A stretch of DNA of 64,000 bases, taken from NCBI GenBank assembly GCA_963726825.1, contig CAVSDT010000002.1:1426001-1490000 (forward strand), given 5' to 3'. The DNA comes from DATLGB01 sp963726825. Lineage in GTDB: Bacteria; Actinomycetota; Thermoleophilia; Solirubrobacterales; Solirubrobacteraceae. Positions 63,394 through 64,000 of this stretch are shown piece after piece. The notes beneath the pieces are model-generated. The model saw only the letters and a program-made list of their open reading frames with translations, ran no database searches and was not told where the DNA came from. The stretch's first letter is position 1, and each line of letters begins with the position of its first letter. The position numbers were made by a program, and so were the translations under genes.

Positions 63394-64000
63394 ATGCTCC
63401 GCAGGCTCGTCCCGGCCGCGCTCGCGTGGGCCCTCCTCCTTCTCCTCGCCGCCACCGGCCACGCTGCCGAGAGCCCCCTGCGGGCCGGGGCCGGCCAGAG
63501 CGACATCACCCCGCCCAGGACGGGCTACTTCCTCGGCGGCTGGACGCGCGCGGACCGGCTCGCCGAGGGGCAGAGCACCCGCCTGTTCGCGAACACGATC
63601 GTCCTGCAGCGGGGCGACCGCAAGGTCGCGCTCGTCGCCGCCGAGCTGTTCGCCGTCCCCGCCGGGCTCCAGGAGGAGGTGGCCCGCGGCGTCGCCGACC
63701 TCGGCTACGACCGCTCCTCCATCCTTCTATCGGCCTCCCACACCCACTCGGGACCGGGCGGCTACGCGAACAACCCGACCTACAACACCGCGGCGCCGTC
63801 ACCGGAGACGATCGGCGACCCGGCCTCGTTCGTGCGCTTCTTCTCCCCCGAGCCGGCCGACCGCCAGCTCTACACGTTCCTCGTCAACCAGCTCGTGGAC
63901 TCGATCCGCCGCGCCGACGCCGACCTCGGCCCGGCCGTCGCCGGCTGGGGCCAGGGCCGGCTCGCGGGGCTGACCCAGAACCGCTCCATCGAGGCGCATC
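63394..64000 (+). CDS. neutral/alkaline ceramidase-like secreted protein (partial, runs off the window)
   Basis: The first 202 codons of a secreted protein with signal peptide LAWALLLLLAATGHA. GAGQSDITPPRTGYFLGGW and VALVAAELFAVPAGL match the N-terminus of neutral/alkaline ceramidases, and ILLSASHTHSGPGGYANNP carries the zinc His-x-His-Ser element. The end lies beyond the right edge. Substrate could be a ceramide or a related amide. Confidence 0.82.
   Translation, partial: MLRRLVPAALAWALLLLLAATGHAAESPLRAGAGQSDITPPRTGYFLGGWTRADRLAEGQSTRLFANTIVLQRGDRKVALVAAELFAVPAGLQEEVARGVADLGYDRSSILLSASHTHSGPGGYANNPTYNTAAPSPETIGDPASFVRFFSPEPADRQLYTFLVNQLVDSIRRADADLGPAVAGWGQGRLAGLTQNRSIEAH

Noticed and set aside
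1..64000. Prophage, insertion sequence or integrase
   Set aside because: No transposase, integrase, phage structural gene or terminal repeat was recognised anywhere in the window.

Overview
The window is very GC-rich (about 70% or more), densely coded, and uses many GTG/TTG starts and ATGA/GTGA stop-start overlaps. Together with the gene families present (LacI and FCD-GntR regulators, CsbD, DUF2294, alanine-rich coiled-coil proteins, XdhC/molybdenum hydroxylases) this points to a high-GC actinobacterium, most likely Thermoleophilia/Solirubrobacterales. That placement is inference; no rRNA gene is present.

Layout. 1-4.5 kb: the tail of a TOBE protein and a LacI-controlled sugar-acid/polyol cluster (epimerase, LacI, sugar isomerase, Gfo/Idh/MocA oxidoreductase) with a repeated TAGGCAAACGTT operator. 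4.5-8.8 kb: MFS exporter, aminotransferase, XdhC maturation factor, divergent FCD-GntR regulator. 8.8-15.9 kb: a tightly overlapping operon for a 2-oxoacid dehydrogenase complex (SDR, E1alpha, E1beta, E2, E3) ending in a ketoglutarate-semialdehyde-type dehydrogenase. 15.9-17.9 kb: lactonase-like metallo-hydrolase, GAF-LuxR regulator, cupin.

17.9-41.4 kb is the most unusual part: a large catabolic island. A leftward operon encodes SMP-30 lactonase, an isochorismatase-like protein with Ser in place of the usual Cys, aldehyde dehydrogenase, NIPSNAP, SDR, cupin, ThDP enzyme and amidase. It is followed by a complete branched-chain-type ABC importer, a Tm-1-like (UPF0261) protein and its TIM-barrel partner. 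A divergent pair of operons encodes CoxD/CoxE-type chaperones and a molybdenum hydroxylase whose large subunit is split into two genes, then a cupin and an SDR. A converging FAH-family/ABM/Dabb operon closes the island. A 13-bp motif around CGATAATCG or CGATGATCG occurs at four promoters or start regions of this system (XdhC/GntR, SMP-30 operon, Mo-hydroxylase divergent promoter, FAH operon). This suggests one regulon for an undescribed degradation pathway, with uptake, hydroxylation, hydrolysis and oxidation steps and a cofactor-maturation arm.

From about 18,016 to 39,896 nearly every gene is broken by single-base insertions. Almost all that I could resolve lie at codon boundaries, next to a wobble base. 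The proteins are otherwise conserved, so I read this as a consensus or assembly artefact (possibly two merged near-identical copies), not as decay. Only two other frameshifts were seen, near 4,200 and 52,374.

41.4-64 kb is ordinary chromosomal backbone. It holds tRNA-Val(GAC), tRNA-Cys(GCA) and tRNA-Gly(GCC), a VOC dioxygenase with a perfect 12-bp inverted-repeat operator, a secreted glycosidase, a thiolase-like protein, a second MFS exporter, a very large secreted subtilase with FG-GAP-like repeats, an FNT channel, a Doc toxin-antitoxin pair, CsbD, SRPBCC and DUF2294 proteins, a cobalamin riboswitch ahead of a short MetE-like protein, a mannitol dehydrogenase, a degenerate HD-GYP membrane protein and the start of a ceramidase-like protein.
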